A DNA stretch of 40,816 nucleotides from Chloroflexi bacterium UBA4730 (GCA_002404155.1 DHJC01000018.1:51822-92637); one strand, 5' to 3'; counted from the stretch's first letter, positions 1 to 8,146 are shown. Program-made: numbers and translations. Notes: generated by a model from the sequence alone, not told the origin.

Positions 1-1017
1 TTCAACAAGGCCCAGCAGGACGCGGTCCTGCCGTCCGTGGAGGAGGGCGACATCACGCTCATTGGCGCCACGACCGAGAACCCGTCGTTCGAGGTGATCT
101 CGGCTCTGCTGTCGCGATCGCGCGTGTTCGTCCTGCAGCCGCTCGGCGAGGACGACGTCCGCCTCATCGTCGAGCGCGCGCTTGTCGATGCTCGCGGCCT
201 GAACGGCATGGTCGCAGTGGAGCCGGATGCCCTTCAGTCGCTCGTGGTCATGGCGAACGGCGACGCGCGCGTCGCCCTCAACACGCTCGAGCTGGCGTCG
301 GATGCCGCGGCGCCGGACCCGAATGGCGTGCGCCACGTGGACCTCGCCGCGGTGAAGGACGCGCTTCAGCGACGCTCGCTCGTGTACGACCGCGCCGGTG
401 ACTCGCACTACGACACGATCTCCGCCTTCATCAAGAGCCTTCGCGGGTCCGACCCGGACGGTGCGCTCTACTGGCTGGTCCGGATGATCGACGCGGGCGA
501 GGACCCGATGTTCATCGCCCGGCGCCTCGTGATCCTCGCCGGAGAGGACGTCGGCCTCGCTGACCCGCAGGCGCTCGTCCTCGCGTCCGCGGCGCAGCAG
601 GCCGTGCACCTCATCGGGATGCCGGAGGGCTACTACCCGCTCGCCGAGGCGACGGTGTACCTCGCGCTCGCGCCGAAGTCGGACTCGATCAAGCGCGCGC
701 ACGGCGCGCTCATGGCCGACGTCGAGGGCACGCGCGCGGATCCGGTGCCGCTCCATCTGCGCAACGCGGTCACCGGCCTGATGCGCGGCCTCGGCTATGG
801 CCAGGGCTACCGCTACGCGCACGACAAACCGGACCATTTCGATCCGGAGGAGACCTTCCTGCCCGATTCGCTCAAGGGTCGCCGGTATTACGAGCCCACG
901 GACCTCGGCGCCGAGGCGGCGCTCAAGTCGCGCGTCGAGGCTCTCCGCCGAAGCGTGACAGAAGCATCCCGACCTCGAACAGGAGATACATCGGGATCGC
1001 GACCAGGCTCTGATTGA
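1..1017 (+). CDS. rarA: Replication-associated recombination protein A (MgsA/RarA), 5' end missing
   Basis: AAA+ ATPase of the clamp-loader family that acts at stalled replication forks. The reading frame is open from base 1, so the Walker A part lies upstream of the window. What remains begins FNKAQQDAVLP and includes the sensor-1 stretch LIGATTENPSFEV, then the helical lid and the C-terminal MgsA oligomerisation domain (GALYWLVRMIDAGEDPMFIA, PEGYYPLAEATVYLA, KGRRYYEPTDLG). The family usually ends soon after this last motif. Here about 25 more residues follow, and the last 95 bases run antisense into the 3' end of tatC. Family identity is very secure. The tail beyond RVEALRR is probably just read-through to the first stop. 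Confidence 0.96.
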   Translation, partial: FNKAQQDAVLPSVEEGDITLIGATTENPSFEVISALLSRSRVFVLQPLGEDDVRLIVERALVDARGLNGMVAVEPDALQSLVVMANGDARVALNTLELASDAAAPDPNGVRHVDLAAVKDALQRRSLVYDRAGDSHYDTISAFIKSLRGSDPDGALYWLVRMIDAGEDPMFIARRLVILAGEDVGLADPQALVLASAAQQAVHLIGMPEGYYPLAEATVYLALAPKSDSIKRAHGALMADVEGTRADPVPLHLRNAVTGLMRGLGYGQGYRYAHDKPDHFDPEETFLPDSLKGRRYYEPTDLGAEAALKSRVEALRRSVTEASRPRTGDTSGSRPGSD

Positions 1018-1660
1018 ACGGATCGGGCGTCGGCGTGATGATCGCGCCGAGGACGAAGACCATCAGGAACACGTAGCGGCGCTGCTTCGCGAGCCACGAG
1101 CGCTTCACCAGGCCGATCCGCGTGACGGCGAAGATGATCACGGGCATCTCGAAGACGAGCCCGACCCCGAGGATGAACGTCGTCACGAAGGAGATGTACT
1201 CGCTGGCCCGCGGCGCGGCCTCGAACACATCGCTGCCGAAGGTGAAGAGGAAGTTGATCGCGTTGGGGAGCAGCAGGAAGTAGCAGAACGCCATCCCGCC
1301 GACGAACAGCAGCAACACGAACGGACCGAGCGTGAGCAGGAACCGTCGCTCCTTGGGACGGAGCGCCGGATCGACGTAGGCGTAGATCTCGTACAGGATG
1401 ACGGGCATCGCGAGCGCGATCCCGGTGAACAGCGAGACGCGCATGTAGGTGGTGAACCCTTCGGTCGGGCTGATGAGCTGGAGCGGCTTGCCCAGGTGGG
1501 CCGGCGCCTCGAGGGCGAGGATGATGTCCTTCGCGAACACGAACGCGATGGCCGTCGCGATCAGCACCCCGAACGACGTGATCATCAAGCGGTTCCGCAG
1601 TTCGGTGAGGTGCTGCATGAGCGACAGCTCTTTGTCGCGCTCCGAGAGGATCCGACTCAC
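923..1660 (-). CDS. tatC: Sec-independent (Tat) protein translocase subunit TatC
   Basis: Polytopic inner-membrane protein that recognises twin-arginine signal peptides and nucleates the Tat translocon. The 245-residue product is full length for the family. It has the cytoplasmic N-terminal motif SLMQHLTELRNRL, six hydrophobic segments, the conserved YEIYAYVDPALRPKERR loop, and FEMPVIIF in the fourth helix region. No tatA or tatB is in view. The GTG start at 1660-1658 is supported by a TAACCT hexamer exactly six bases upstream, which suggests a leaderless mRNA. The 3' end overlaps rarA antisense. tRNA-Arg lies just upstream on the other strand. Confidence 0.96.
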   Translation of the reverse strand: MSRILSERDKELSLMQHLTELRNRLMITSFGVLIATAIAFVFAKDIILALEAPAHLGKPLQLISPTEGFTTYMRVSLFTGIALAMPVILYEIYAYVDPALRPKERRFLLTLGPFVLLLFVGGMAFCYFLLLPNAINFLFTFGSDVFEAAPRASEYISFVTTFILGVGLVFEMPVIIFAVTRIGLVKRSWLAKQRRYVFLMVFVLGAIITPTPDPFNQSLVAIPMYLLFEVGMLLSRFGGEPRRAT

Positions 1661-1666
1661 CGCCCA

Positions 1667-1672
1667 AGGTTA
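1667..1672 (-). promoter_or_regulatory. Putative -10 element of tatC (leaderless)
   Basis: TAACCT read on the minus strand, with six bases to the GTG start of tatC. The same TANNNT-N6-start spacing recurs at five other genes here. No clear -35 is visible. Confidence 0.5.
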
Positions 1673-1716
1673 GAATCACTGTCGGAGCAGGGCATTTCGC
1701 GCCTCGCTCCGCCCTC

Positions 1717-1788
1717 GCCCCCGTAGCTCAGTGGATAGAGCGCAGGCCTCCGAAGCCTGAAGCAGCGGTTCGAGTCCGCTCGGGGGTA
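1717..1788 (+). tRNA. tRNA-Arg (anticodon CCG)
   Basis: The cloverleaf folds completely. Acceptor stem 1717-1723 pairs with 1781-1787 (one G-U at the end pair). D arm GCTC/GAGC is at 1726-1741. Anticodon stem CAGGC/GCCTG encloses loop CTCCGAA (1748-1754) with anticodon CCG at 1750-1752. T arm AGCGG/CCGCT encloses TTCGAGT. Variable loop is 4 nt and the discriminator is A. A CCA tail is not encoded (the next bases are CCG). It would read the Arg codon CGG. Confidence 0.95.
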
Positions 1789-1896
1789 CCGGCCAGCCGT
1801 CTCGAGGCGCTCGATCAGGGTCCCGCCGTCAAAGCACTTGCGGATGATCGGAAACGTCGTCGCGGGACACGGCGACAAGCGCCCGCGCCGCGAGCT

Positions 1897-2091
1897 CTAA
1901 GGCTCCTGTAGCTCGTTTGCCGGGCGCAGCCGGCTGACGTGGAGCCAGAACTTCCCGAAGCGATTCTTCACAAGCCACTCTTCGTCGTTGGCCGAGCCGT
2001 GGACGAGGGTGCCCTCGCGCCATTCACCACTGTCGGCAGCGCGGTACTGCACCGTCGCGCCGGGCCGCAGCTCGAGGGGTGGGCTGATCAC
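1897..2091 (-). CDS. Small Tudor/SH3-like protein coupled to the upstream ATPase
   Basis: 64-residue protein not recognised as a named family. It starts at GTG 2091-2089, which overlaps the TGA stop of the ATPase gene (GTGA), so translation is probably coupled. After ISPPLELRPG the sequence GATVQYRAADSGEWREG, then an acidic turn, WLVKNRFGKFWLHVSRLRP, has the alternation of short strands seen in Tudor, agenet and SH3-barrel folds, including V-x-Y and W-x-x-G near the start. Such folds often bind peptides or nucleic acid; a role here is inference. Upstream starts in the same frame would run inside the ATPase gene and are less likely. It is not a known antitoxin type that I can identify. Confidence 0.6.
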   Translation of the reverse strand: MISPPLELRPGATVQYRAADSGEWREGTLVHGSANDEEWLVKNRFGKFWLHVSRLRPANELQEP

Positions 2092-3275
2092 TTCGTCACG
2101 ATAGCTTCGTCCAGGCGCCGCACGTACTCGCCGAAGAGAGGCTCGACGAACTCGTAGCGACCGCGCGCGAGATGTGCCACCAGCCCGCGGGCCTGGAGCG
2201 CGGCGAGCGCCCGGAGCACCTCGGCCCGCGGGACCGCGCCGGAACCGTCGCTCGCGTAGAGCACCGCGCCGTGCGCGATGCGCTTCGCGACCTGCTGGAG
2301 GTATTTCCCTTTGCCGAGATCGGCCCAATGCAGCGCGAATGGCCGCTCCAGCTCGCGCAGGGCCTGTTCGATCGCGACGCCGATGGCCTCCGCGGTCACG
2401 GCGCGCAGGCCCGCGTCGCGCATCAGGTAGTAGAGCGCGGCGCAGACTTGCATCGTGTCCTGCGGGTGCCCGCCGGTGGCGTCGAGGATCCGGTCGACCT
2501 CGGCGTCACCGATCGTGAGCTTGCGCTCGGTCAGCTTCTCTTGGATGTACGACAGCCAGTCATCGGGATCGATGCCGAACCGGTGGCCCGCCGCGTCCGC
2601 GAGGTCGAGCGGGAGCGCGAAGCGGTAGAACGCACGGCCTTTCCCGCTGAACAGCTGCTCGAGGATCCCTTCCTCCGAGCCCAGGAACGCGTACGACACG
2701 GCGCGTTGGGCCTGGAAGCGCGTGCGCATGACGTCGAAGATGCGGGAACCGAGCTGTCCCGCGGCCTGGAACTCGTCGAACGCGACGACGACGCGCTTCC
2801 CGGTCTTCGCGGCCAGCGCCCGCGGTAGGTCGAGCGCGCCGTCGAAGAACCGCTGGGCATTCTTTTCGCGCGCGAGCTCGAGGGCGAGCTCGACGTGCTC
2901 GTAGCGGATCTTCACGGTCGGGCGCATCCCCGCCGCGACGGCCTTCGCATACTCGAAGCTGCGTTCGATGCCCGACACGTTCTCGAGCACGGCGTCGGCG
3001 AGGCGTTCGCCCAGCCCCCGGATGTCGGTCGCGCCCATGCAGTCGACGTACGCCGTATGCACACCCTTGCGTCGCAGCCGGCGGAGGATCTCGAGCATCA
3101 CCGAGGTCTTGCCGATGCGGCGCGGCCCGGCGATGAGGATGTGGTTGCCGTCCGTGAGCCGAGCCACGGCGCGGCGGATGTAGCCCTCGCGTCCGACGAG
3201 GTCCCCGGCCGGGACCGGACCGCCGAGGGGGAAGTACGCCGCGGGCAGGAGAGCTTTGGCGAAGGGGCGGGGCAC
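2088..3275 (-). CDS. STAND-like AAA ATPase (archaeal ATPase family, PF01637-like)
   Basis: 395-residue P-loop ATPase of the group common in archaea and scattered in bacteria, often of unknown role. The N-terminal lead PAAYFPLGGPVPAGDLVGRE precedes Walker A GPRRIGKTS (about residues 50-58). Walker B is VVVAFDEFQ (about 162-170), followed by a helical part with GHPQDTMQVCAALYYLMR and a C-terminal winged-helix-like segment (AEVLRALAALQARGLVAHL, YEFVEPLFGEYVRRL). That winged helix may contact DNA. I chose GTG 3275-3273 because TATGCT lies exactly six bases upstream; ATG 3290 is an alternative that adds five residues. The unit shares a divergent intergenic region with the gene at 3342. Confidence 0.85.
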   Translation of the reverse strand: MPRPFAKALLPAAYFPLGGPVPAGDLVGREGYIRRAVARLTDGNHILIAGPRRIGKTSVMLEILRRLRRKGVHTAYVDCMGATDIRGLGERLADAVLENVSGIERSFEYAKAVAAGMRPTVKIRYEHVELALELAREKNAQRFFDGALDLPRALAAKTGKRVVVAFDEFQAAGQLGSRIFDVMRTRFQAQRAVSYAFLGSEEGILEQLFSGKGRAFYRFALPLDLADAAGHRFGIDPDDWLSYIQEKLTERKLTIGDAEVDRILDATGGHPQDTMQVCAALYYLMRDAGLRAVTAEAIGVAIEQALRELERPFALHWADLGKGKYLQQVAKRIAHGAVLYASDGSGAVPRAEVLRALAALQARGLVAHLARGRYEFVEPLFGEYVRRLDEAIVTK

Positions 3276-3281
3276 GCGGCC

Positions 3282-3287
3282 AGCATA
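3282..3287 (-). promoter_or_regulatory. Putative -10 element of the ATPase gene
   Basis: TATGCT on the minus strand, six bases before GTG 3275. The spacer to a -35 would lie over operator-like repeat 1 (3288-3302). Confidence 0.45.
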
Positions 3288-3324
3288 CATCCAACGTATA
3301 CAAAGGCTGCATCCACCGTATACA
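3288..3324. repeat. Two direct 15-bp operator-like repeats between divergent genes
   Basis: CATCCAACGTATACA (3288-3302) and CATCCACCGTATACA (3310-3324) differ at one base and start 22 bp apart, about two helical turns. Each contains the palindrome GTATAC. Copy 1 abuts the minus-strand -10 at 3282-3287. Copy 2 fills the spacer of the plus-strand -10 at 3330-3335. A regulator bound here would control both promoters. Confidence 0.55.
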
Positions 3325-3329
3325 TCTGC

Positions 3330-3335
3330 TACGCT
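3330..3335 (+). promoter_or_regulatory. Putative -10 element of the 3342 gene
   Basis: TACGCT followed by six bases and the GTG start at 3342, the leaderless spacing seen elsewhere in the window. Confidence 0.45.
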
Positions 3336-3341
3336 CGTCCC

Positions 3342-3746
3342 GTGGGACGTTCCGCCGAAGCCCAGGCCGCGCTCGGCCGGGCTGTCGCGGCCATCGATCG
3401 TGAGCTCGCGGCCAACCTCGAGCTGACGAGCATGTTCGACCAGACCAAGCAGGCCTTCGTACTGGAGAACGGCCAGTGGCAGAGCCACGGAGGGACGGTC
3501 GCACGTGAGCTCCCCGCGGCCCACGCGTTCGCCGCGGATCTCTACACGCGCATTCCCGCTGCGGAATCGGCGATGGAGCGGCGCGGACCGGCGAACTCGC
3601 TGAAGGACGAAGATCGGGAGATCGTCGAGCGCTGGGAGGGCGACGCCCGCGAGGCCCAGCGACGGCTCCGGGCGGACCTCGCGCGGCCCCAGCCGTCCCT
3701 CGTCCAGACGATCGCTCGGCTGTTCGGCCGCTCACCGCGCATCTAG
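3342..3746 (+). CDS. Hypothetical helical protein, divergent from the ATPase gene
   Basis: 134-residue soluble protein with no family that I recognise. It is mostly helical and charged: AEAQAALGRAVAAIDREL at the start, a helical middle ending DREIVERWEGDAREAQRRL, then a short tail LVQTIARLFGRSPRI that could be amphipathic. No signal peptide, metal-binding motif or catalytic signature is visible. The GTG start is supported by TACGCT six bases upstream. Codon use is GC-rich at third positions, which supports coding. It shares the repeat-containing divergent promoter with the ATPase, so the two are probably co-regulated; a functional link is inference. Confidence 0.7.
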   Translation: MGRSAEAQAALGRAVAAIDRELAANLELTSMFDQTKQAFVLENGQWQSHGGTVARELPAAHAFAADLYTRIPAAESAMERRGPANSLKDEDREIVERWEGDAREAQRRLRADLARPQPSLVQTIARLFGRSPRI

Positions 3747-3765
3747 GACAGCCTCGGCACGCTAA

Positions 3766-6156
3766 GTGCATCGTTGGGGCCAGATGCCCCAGAGGAACGG
3801 GAATCGGCCGACGTTCGGCCGCGCCTATCGCGCCTACCGGATGCCGCACCGCCGCGGCCGGATGTCCCGGCGCCCGTCGGCCGCCGGCAAGCTCGGCGCG
3901 ACCGCGGGCGTCCTCACCGCGATCCTCATCACCTTCGGCATCTTCGCCGGCACCGCCGCCGCCGCGTTGTTCGGCTATTTCGCGGCCGACCTGCCCGCGG
4001 CGCACGACCTCGCGACCGTCCCGGTCGCGCTGTCCACGTACATCTACGACCGCACTGGCGAGCATCTGCTCTACACGCTCGAGGACCAGCGTCGCGAGCT
4101 CGTGACCTTGAACGAGGTCCCCGAGCTCATGCAGGACGCGACCATCGCCATCGAGGACCACAGCTTTTGGACGAACCCCGGGATCGACCTCGGCGGCATC
4201 ATCCGCGCGCTGCAGGTGAACCTCTCGCGCGGTGGCGTCTCCCAAGGCGGCTCGACGATCACCCAGCAGCTCATCAAGACGCGGCTCCTTGGCGACGAGC
4301 CGACGATCACGCGGAAGATCAAGGAGGCGATCCTCGCCGTCGAGGCGACGCGCACGTTCAGCAAGCAGCAGATCCTCGAGATGTACCTGTCCCAGATCTT
4401 CTACGGCAACCAGTCCTACGGACTGAAGGCCGCGGCGAAGACGTACTTCGGCGTGGCGGACCTCACTCAGCTGACCCTCGGACAGATGGCGCTGCTCGCC
4501 GGGCTCCCCCAGGCGCCGTCCGACTACGACCCGGTGCAGAACCCCGACGCAGCCGCCGGGCGGCGGGCGCTCGTGCTGGACGCCATGGTCGAGTACGGGT
4601 ATGTCAGCCAGGCTCAGGCGGATGCCGCGAAAGCCGAGCCGATCAAGGTGACGCCGGCGCAGACCTCGCTCTACGCCCCGCACTTCACGTTCCGCGCGCG
4701 TGAGCAGCTCATCAACCTGCTGGGCGAGAAGGCCGCGTACCAGGGGGGTTATCGCGTCTACACGACGCTCGACTACAACATGCAGCAGCTTGCCGAAAAA
4801 GAGGTCAAGGACCACGTCGACGGGCTGAACTTCGCGAATGTCCACAACGCGGCGCTCATCACGATGGACCCGACGACCGGCGAGGTCCTCGCGTACGTCG
4901 GGAGCTACGACTACTACGACCACTCGAAGCAGGTGCAGGGCGATTACGACGTTGCCGGCATCGGCCTGCGCCAGCCGGGCTCCACGTTCAAGCTGTTCAC
5001 CTACCTGACCGGGATGCTGAAGGGTGGCATGACCGCCTCGACGGTCCTGAACGACATCGAGTTCAACCTGCCCGACGGCAGCGGCAAGACGTACTCGCCG
5101 AAGGACGCGACGAAGGAGCAGCACGGCCCGGTGACCATCCGGCAGGCGCTCCGTGAATCGCTGAACCTGCCGGCCCTCAACGTGACGCGGATGGTCGGCG
5201 TCGACGCGATCATCGACACGATCCACCAGCTCGGGATCAACCGAGAGTTCGACCGGTCGCGCCTCGGCATCAGCTTCGGCATCGGCGCGGGCGAGATGCG
5301 GCTCATCGACATGGCGAGCGCGTACCAGGTGGTCGCGAACTACGGCCGCCGGATCGAGCCGACCTTCATCTCGAAGATCGTCGACAGCAGCGGCAAGGTC
5401 GTGGTGGACTACACGACGAAGCCCGAGATGAAGCAGGTCATCGACGAGCGCTACGCGTGGATCATGACGAACATCCTCAAGGACAACACCGACCCGGTGC
5501 ACGGGTCGTTCGTGTTCGGTCCGTTCACCTCGATCGGCCGGCCGGCCGCGTTGAAGACTGGAACGACCGATAACCTCCAGGACGTGCTCGCGATCGGCTA
5601 CACGCCGACGCGCCTGACGGCGATCTGGATGGGGAACTCCGACAACAGTGCCATGAGCGGCATCAGCTCGGCGCTGGGCCCGGGCATCCTGTGGCGCGAC
5701 TACATGAAGATCGTCACCGGCGCGCTGCCGCCGGACGACTTCAAGCGTCCCGCGGGCATCGTCGACAGGGTCGTCTGCGTGAACCCGGCGCTCACCGGTG
5801 GCAATGGCTCGGGCAAGCTGCCCGGCCCGAACTGCCCGTCGAACTTCCGCTGGACCGAGCAGTACGTGCAGGGCACCGAGCCCACGAGCGACGACCGCGA
5901 CGTGTACCTGGGCGGGTGCTACAAGATCAACATCCCGTTCGCCGATTGGTCGGGCGACATCGCCAAGTGGGCGAGCGCGGCGAACGGCGGTGCCTACAAC
6001 TACGGCCGGTTCAACTGGAACATCTGCGGCTACGCCAAGCCGAGCGCCTCGCCTTCGGCCAGCCCGGGTGATGGTTCGCCCGCGCCTGGCCAGACCAGGC
6101 CGCCGACGCCCCAGCCGACCGTGCCGCCGAAGCCAACGCCAACGAAAAGGCCCTAG
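3766..6156 (+). CDS. Class A penicillin-binding protein (GT51 glycosyltransferase / transpeptidase)
   Basis: Bifunctional peptidoglycan synthase anchored in the membrane. A basic N-terminus precedes one transmembrane helix (about residues 44-72). The GT51 domain has IAIEDHSFW with catalytic Glu near residue 130, GGSTITQQL (161-169) and QILEMYLSQIFYG. The transpeptidase domain has PGSTFK with nucleophile Ser about 406, SLN (465-467) and KTGT (597-600). The C-terminal tail after about residue 755 is rich in Pro, Ser and Thr (PSASPSASPG, PPTPQPTVPPKP) and is probably outside the cell. The GTG start at 3766 is uncertain. ATG 3784, 3841 and 3862 are alternatives; none has a clear ribosome site. 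796 residues is normal for the family. Confidence 0.96.
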   Translation: MHRWGQMPQRNGNRPTFGRAYRAYRMPHRRGRMSRRPSAAGKLGATAGVLTAILITFGIFAGTAAAALFGYFAADLPAAHDLATVPVALSTYIYDRTGEHLLYTLEDQRRELVTLNEVPELMQDATIAIEDHSFWTNPGIDLGGIIRALQVNLSRGGVSQGGSTITQQLIKTRLLGDEPTITRKIKEAILAVEATRTFSKQQILEMYLSQIFYGNQSYGLKAAAKTYFGVADLTQLTLGQMALLAGLPQAPSDYDPVQNPDAAAGRRALVLDAMVEYGYVSQAQADAAKAEPIKVTPAQTSLYAPHFTFRAREQLINLLGEKAAYQGGYRVYTTLDYNMQQLAEKEVKDHVDGLNFANVHNAALITMDPTTGEVLAYVGSYDYYDHSKQVQGDYDVAGIGLRQPGSTFKLFTYLTGMLKGGMTASTVLNDIEFNLPDGSGKTYSPKDATKEQHGPVTIRQALRESLNLPALNVTRMVGVDAIIDTIHQLGINREFDRSRLGISFGIGAGEMRLIDMASAYQVVANYGRRIEPTFISKIVDSSGKVVVDYTTKPEMKQVIDERYAWIMTNILKDNTDPVHGSFVFGPFTSIGRPAALKTGTTDNLQDVLAIGYTPTRLTAIWMGNSDNSAMSGISSALGPGILWRDYMKIVTGALPPDDFKRPAGIVDRVVCVNPALTGGNGSGKLPGPNCPSNFRWTEQYVQGTEPTSDDRDVYLGGCYKINIPFADWSGDIAKWASAANGGAYNYGRFNWNICGYAKPSASPSASPGDGSPAPGQTRPPTPQPTVPPKPTPTKRP

Positions 6157-6164
6157 GCCGAACC

Positions 6165-6170
6165 TAGACT
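6165..6170 (+). promoter_or_regulatory. Putative -10 element of the polyprenyl synthase gene
   Basis: TAGACT, then six C residues, then GTG 6177. It fits the leaderless spacing found at other starts in the window. Confidence 0.45.
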
Positions 6171-6176
6171 CCCCCC

Positions 6177-7154
6177 GTGGTCACGAGGGGAGCGGAGCGG
6201 ACCTTCTATGCGCCCGTCGACGCGGAGCTTCGGGAACTCCAGCGGCGCCTACTCGGCGTAGGTGACGGCGGTCACCCGACGTTCGCCGCGGCGGTGCAGC
6301 ATCTCTTCGGCTCGCCGGGCAAGCTCCTGCGGCCGACCCTCGTGTTCCTCTCCGCGCGCTTCGGACCGTCCCACGATCCGGAGGTCGTCCTCAACCTCGC
6401 GCAGTCGCTCGAGCTCGTCCACACCGCGTCGCTCGTACACGATGACATCGTCGACGAGGCCGAGCTCCGGCGGAACGTCGCGACGGTCAACGCCACGTGG
6501 GACGACGACGTCGCCCTCATCGTGGGGGACTACCTCTTCGCGAAGGCGTACGCCCTGGCCGCGGTGCTACCCAAGCCCGAGGTCATCGCGATCGTGGCGC
6601 AGACCGTCTTTGCGCTGTGCGACGGTGAGCTGAACGAAGTGACCGCCTCACGCGCCCTCCCGAGCGAGGGCGCGTACTTCGAGCGGATCGAGCTGAAGAC
6701 CGCGAGCCTGTATGCCGCCTGCTGCCAGGGCGCCGCGCTGCTCGCCGACGCTGAGCCGGAACACGTCGCCGCACTCGGCGCGTACGGCACGAACCTCGGG
6801 CTCGCGTTCCAGATCATGGACGACGTCCTGGACATCGCCGGCGACGAGACGGACTTCGGCAAGACGGTGGGCCGTGATCTCGCGGAGGGGATGCCGACGC
6901 TGCCGATGATCTACGCGGTCGAGGAGACCGACGACCGCACGCTCGGCGTGCGGATCGTCGCGCCCGGGAAGGATGCCGCCGAGCTCCGCGAGCTGCTCCG
7001 GATCATCCGCGAGTCCGGTGGCATCGAGCGTGCGCGTGCGAAGGCACGTGCGTTCCACGACGCCGCCGTCGCCGCGCTGGATGCGCTGCCCGACCGGCCG
7101 GAGCGCGACGCGCTCCGCGACATCGCACGCTTCGTGGTGCGCCGGGTCCGCTAG
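6177..7154 (+). CDS. Polyprenyl diphosphate synthase (trans-isoprenyl diphosphate synthase)
   Basis: Head-to-tail prenyltransferase that extends allylic diphosphates with isopentenyl diphosphate, giving a quinone side chain or similar. The 325 residues are full length. GSPGKLLRPTLVFLSA carries the conserved GKxxRP. The first aspartate-rich motif is LVHDDIVDEAELRR (DDIVD about 89-93) and the second is FQIMDDVLDIAGDE (about 211-224), followed by GKTVGRDLAEGMPTLP. The residues before the first motif (VLNLAQSLELVHTASL) are of the long-chain type, but product length cannot be read with certainty. GTG start chosen from the leaderless -10. The stop codon lies in a CTAG tetramer shared with the convergent ricT stop. 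Confidence 0.93.
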   Translation: MVTRGAERTFYAPVDAELRELQRRLLGVGDGGHPTFAAAVQHLFGSPGKLLRPTLVFLSARFGPSHDPEVVLNLAQSLELVHTASLVHDDIVDEAELRRNVATVNATWDDDVALIVGDYLFAKAYALAAVLPKPEVIAIVAQTVFALCDGELNEVTASRALPSEGAYFERIELKTASLYAACCQGAALLADAEPEHVAALGAYGTNLGLAFQIMDDVLDIAGDETDFGKTVGRDLAEGMPTLPMIYAVEETDDRTLGVRIVAPGKDAAELRELLRIIRESGGIERARAKARAFHDAAVAALDALPDRPERDALRDIARFVVRRVR

Positions 7155-8146
7155 CTCGGGGCTCCCGGACGACCGCCGCGGCGGCGTCCACCGCGACGCC
7201 GGCGGCGTCGCGGATGCTCACCCGCTGCGGGCACCGGCGTCGCGCGCTCCTGACGCGGGATCTCGTCGGAGCCGTACGAGCCGACGCCCTTCGTGTGCGC
7301 CGGGACCGGATCGAAGGTCACCCCGAGCTCCTCCGCGGTCATCGTGACACGGCCGCCGTCGACCATCCCGACGACGATTGCCTCCTTCGTCATGGACACG
7401 CCCTGGACCTGAGCGCAGCCGCCGGTCCCGCATTGGCCGCCCACGCACGACGGGATGTGGAACGTCTCGCCGAGCTTCGGGAGCTTGCCCTTCACCTCTT
7501 GGTACGTCTCGAGTTCGTAGATGAGGCAGCACTTCAACCGGCCGCACACGCCCGTGAGCTTGCTCTGATTGAGCGGGAGGTCCTGCTCCTTGGCCATGCG
7601 GATGGAGATGTTCGAGAACTTGTCGAGCCACGACGAGCAGCAGAGCTCGCGCCCGCAGGTGCCCACTCCGGTGAGGATCTTGGTCTCATCACGCGCGCCG
7701 AGTCGTCGGAGCTCGACCCGCGTGCCGAACTGCGCCGCGAGCTCGACGCTGAACGGCGCGAGGTCGAGACCGGTCGCCTCCGTCGAATAGAAGACGACGA
7801 CGTTGCCGCCATCGAACTGCCAGTCGGTCCCGAGGACGTGGATGTCGTGTCCGAGCCGTCGCGCCGTCTCCGTGGCCGCCTGCGTCGATTCGGTCTCGCG
7901 CCGCTTGTGCTTCGCGAGCTCGAACTTGTCGCTGGCCGTCGCCTTGCGGACGAGCGTGCCGAGCGGTGGGTCGACCTGCACGAGCGGTGAGTCCGTCGGC
8001 AAGATCTGCACGCGGGCGGCGTCCTGACCAAGCTCCGTCTGGACGATCACCCACTCGTTGATCGCCAGGTCGTCGATCGGGCCGGGCTCGAAGAAGTACA
8101 TCCGGCCGGCGGTCTGGAAGCGGGCGCCGACGACGGTGCGCGTCAT
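7151..8146 (-). CDS. ricT: PSP1-domain protein RicT/YaaT-like
   Basis: Homologue of Bacillus YaaT (RicT), a member of the Y-complex that carries iron-sulfur clusters and modulates RNase Y processing and phosphorelay. Family hallmarks are the cysteine motifs TCGRELCCSSWL and GVCGRLKCCLIYE, with further cysteines in SCVGGQCGTGGC. The C-terminal tail ends in an Arg/Gly-rich run (RRRRRRGGRRRGG), perhaps for RNA binding. The ATG at 8146-8144 overlaps the holB stop (ATGA), and holB next to ricT is also seen in Bacillus. No ricA or ricF is visible. 331 residues, a little longer than the Bacillus protein because of the tail. Confidence 0.9.
   Translation of the reverse strand: MTRTVVGARFQTAGRMYFFEPGPIDDLAINEWVIVQTELGQDAARVQILPTDSPLVQVDPPLGTLVRKATASDKFELAKHKRRETESTQAATETARRLGHDIHVLGTDWQFDGGNVVVFYSTEATGLDLAPFSVELAAQFGTRVELRRLGARDETKILTGVGTCGRELCCSSWLDKFSNISIRMAKEQDLPLNQSKLTGVCGRLKCCLIYELETYQEVKGKLPKLGETFHIPSCVGGQCGTGGCAQVQGVSMTKEAIVVGMVDGGRVTMTAEELGVTFDPVPAHTKGVGSYGSDEIPRQERATPVPAAGEHPRRRRRRGGRRRGGRPGAPS

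Noticed and set aside
1789..1896. Small gene between tRNA-Arg and the Tudor-like protein
   Set aside because: Short open frames exist on both strands, but none has a start with support or a recognisable product.
1776..3760. Integration (att) site: tRNA-Arg 3' end repeated beyond the ATPase unit
   Set aside because: No second copy of the tRNA 3' end was found downstream, and there is no integrase gene.
2560..5502. Very long open frame on the minus strand, opposite the penicillin-binding protein
   Set aside because: It is rich in Arg, Val and Asp with no domain, and it lies antisense to two clear genes. Long shadow frames are expected at this GC content.
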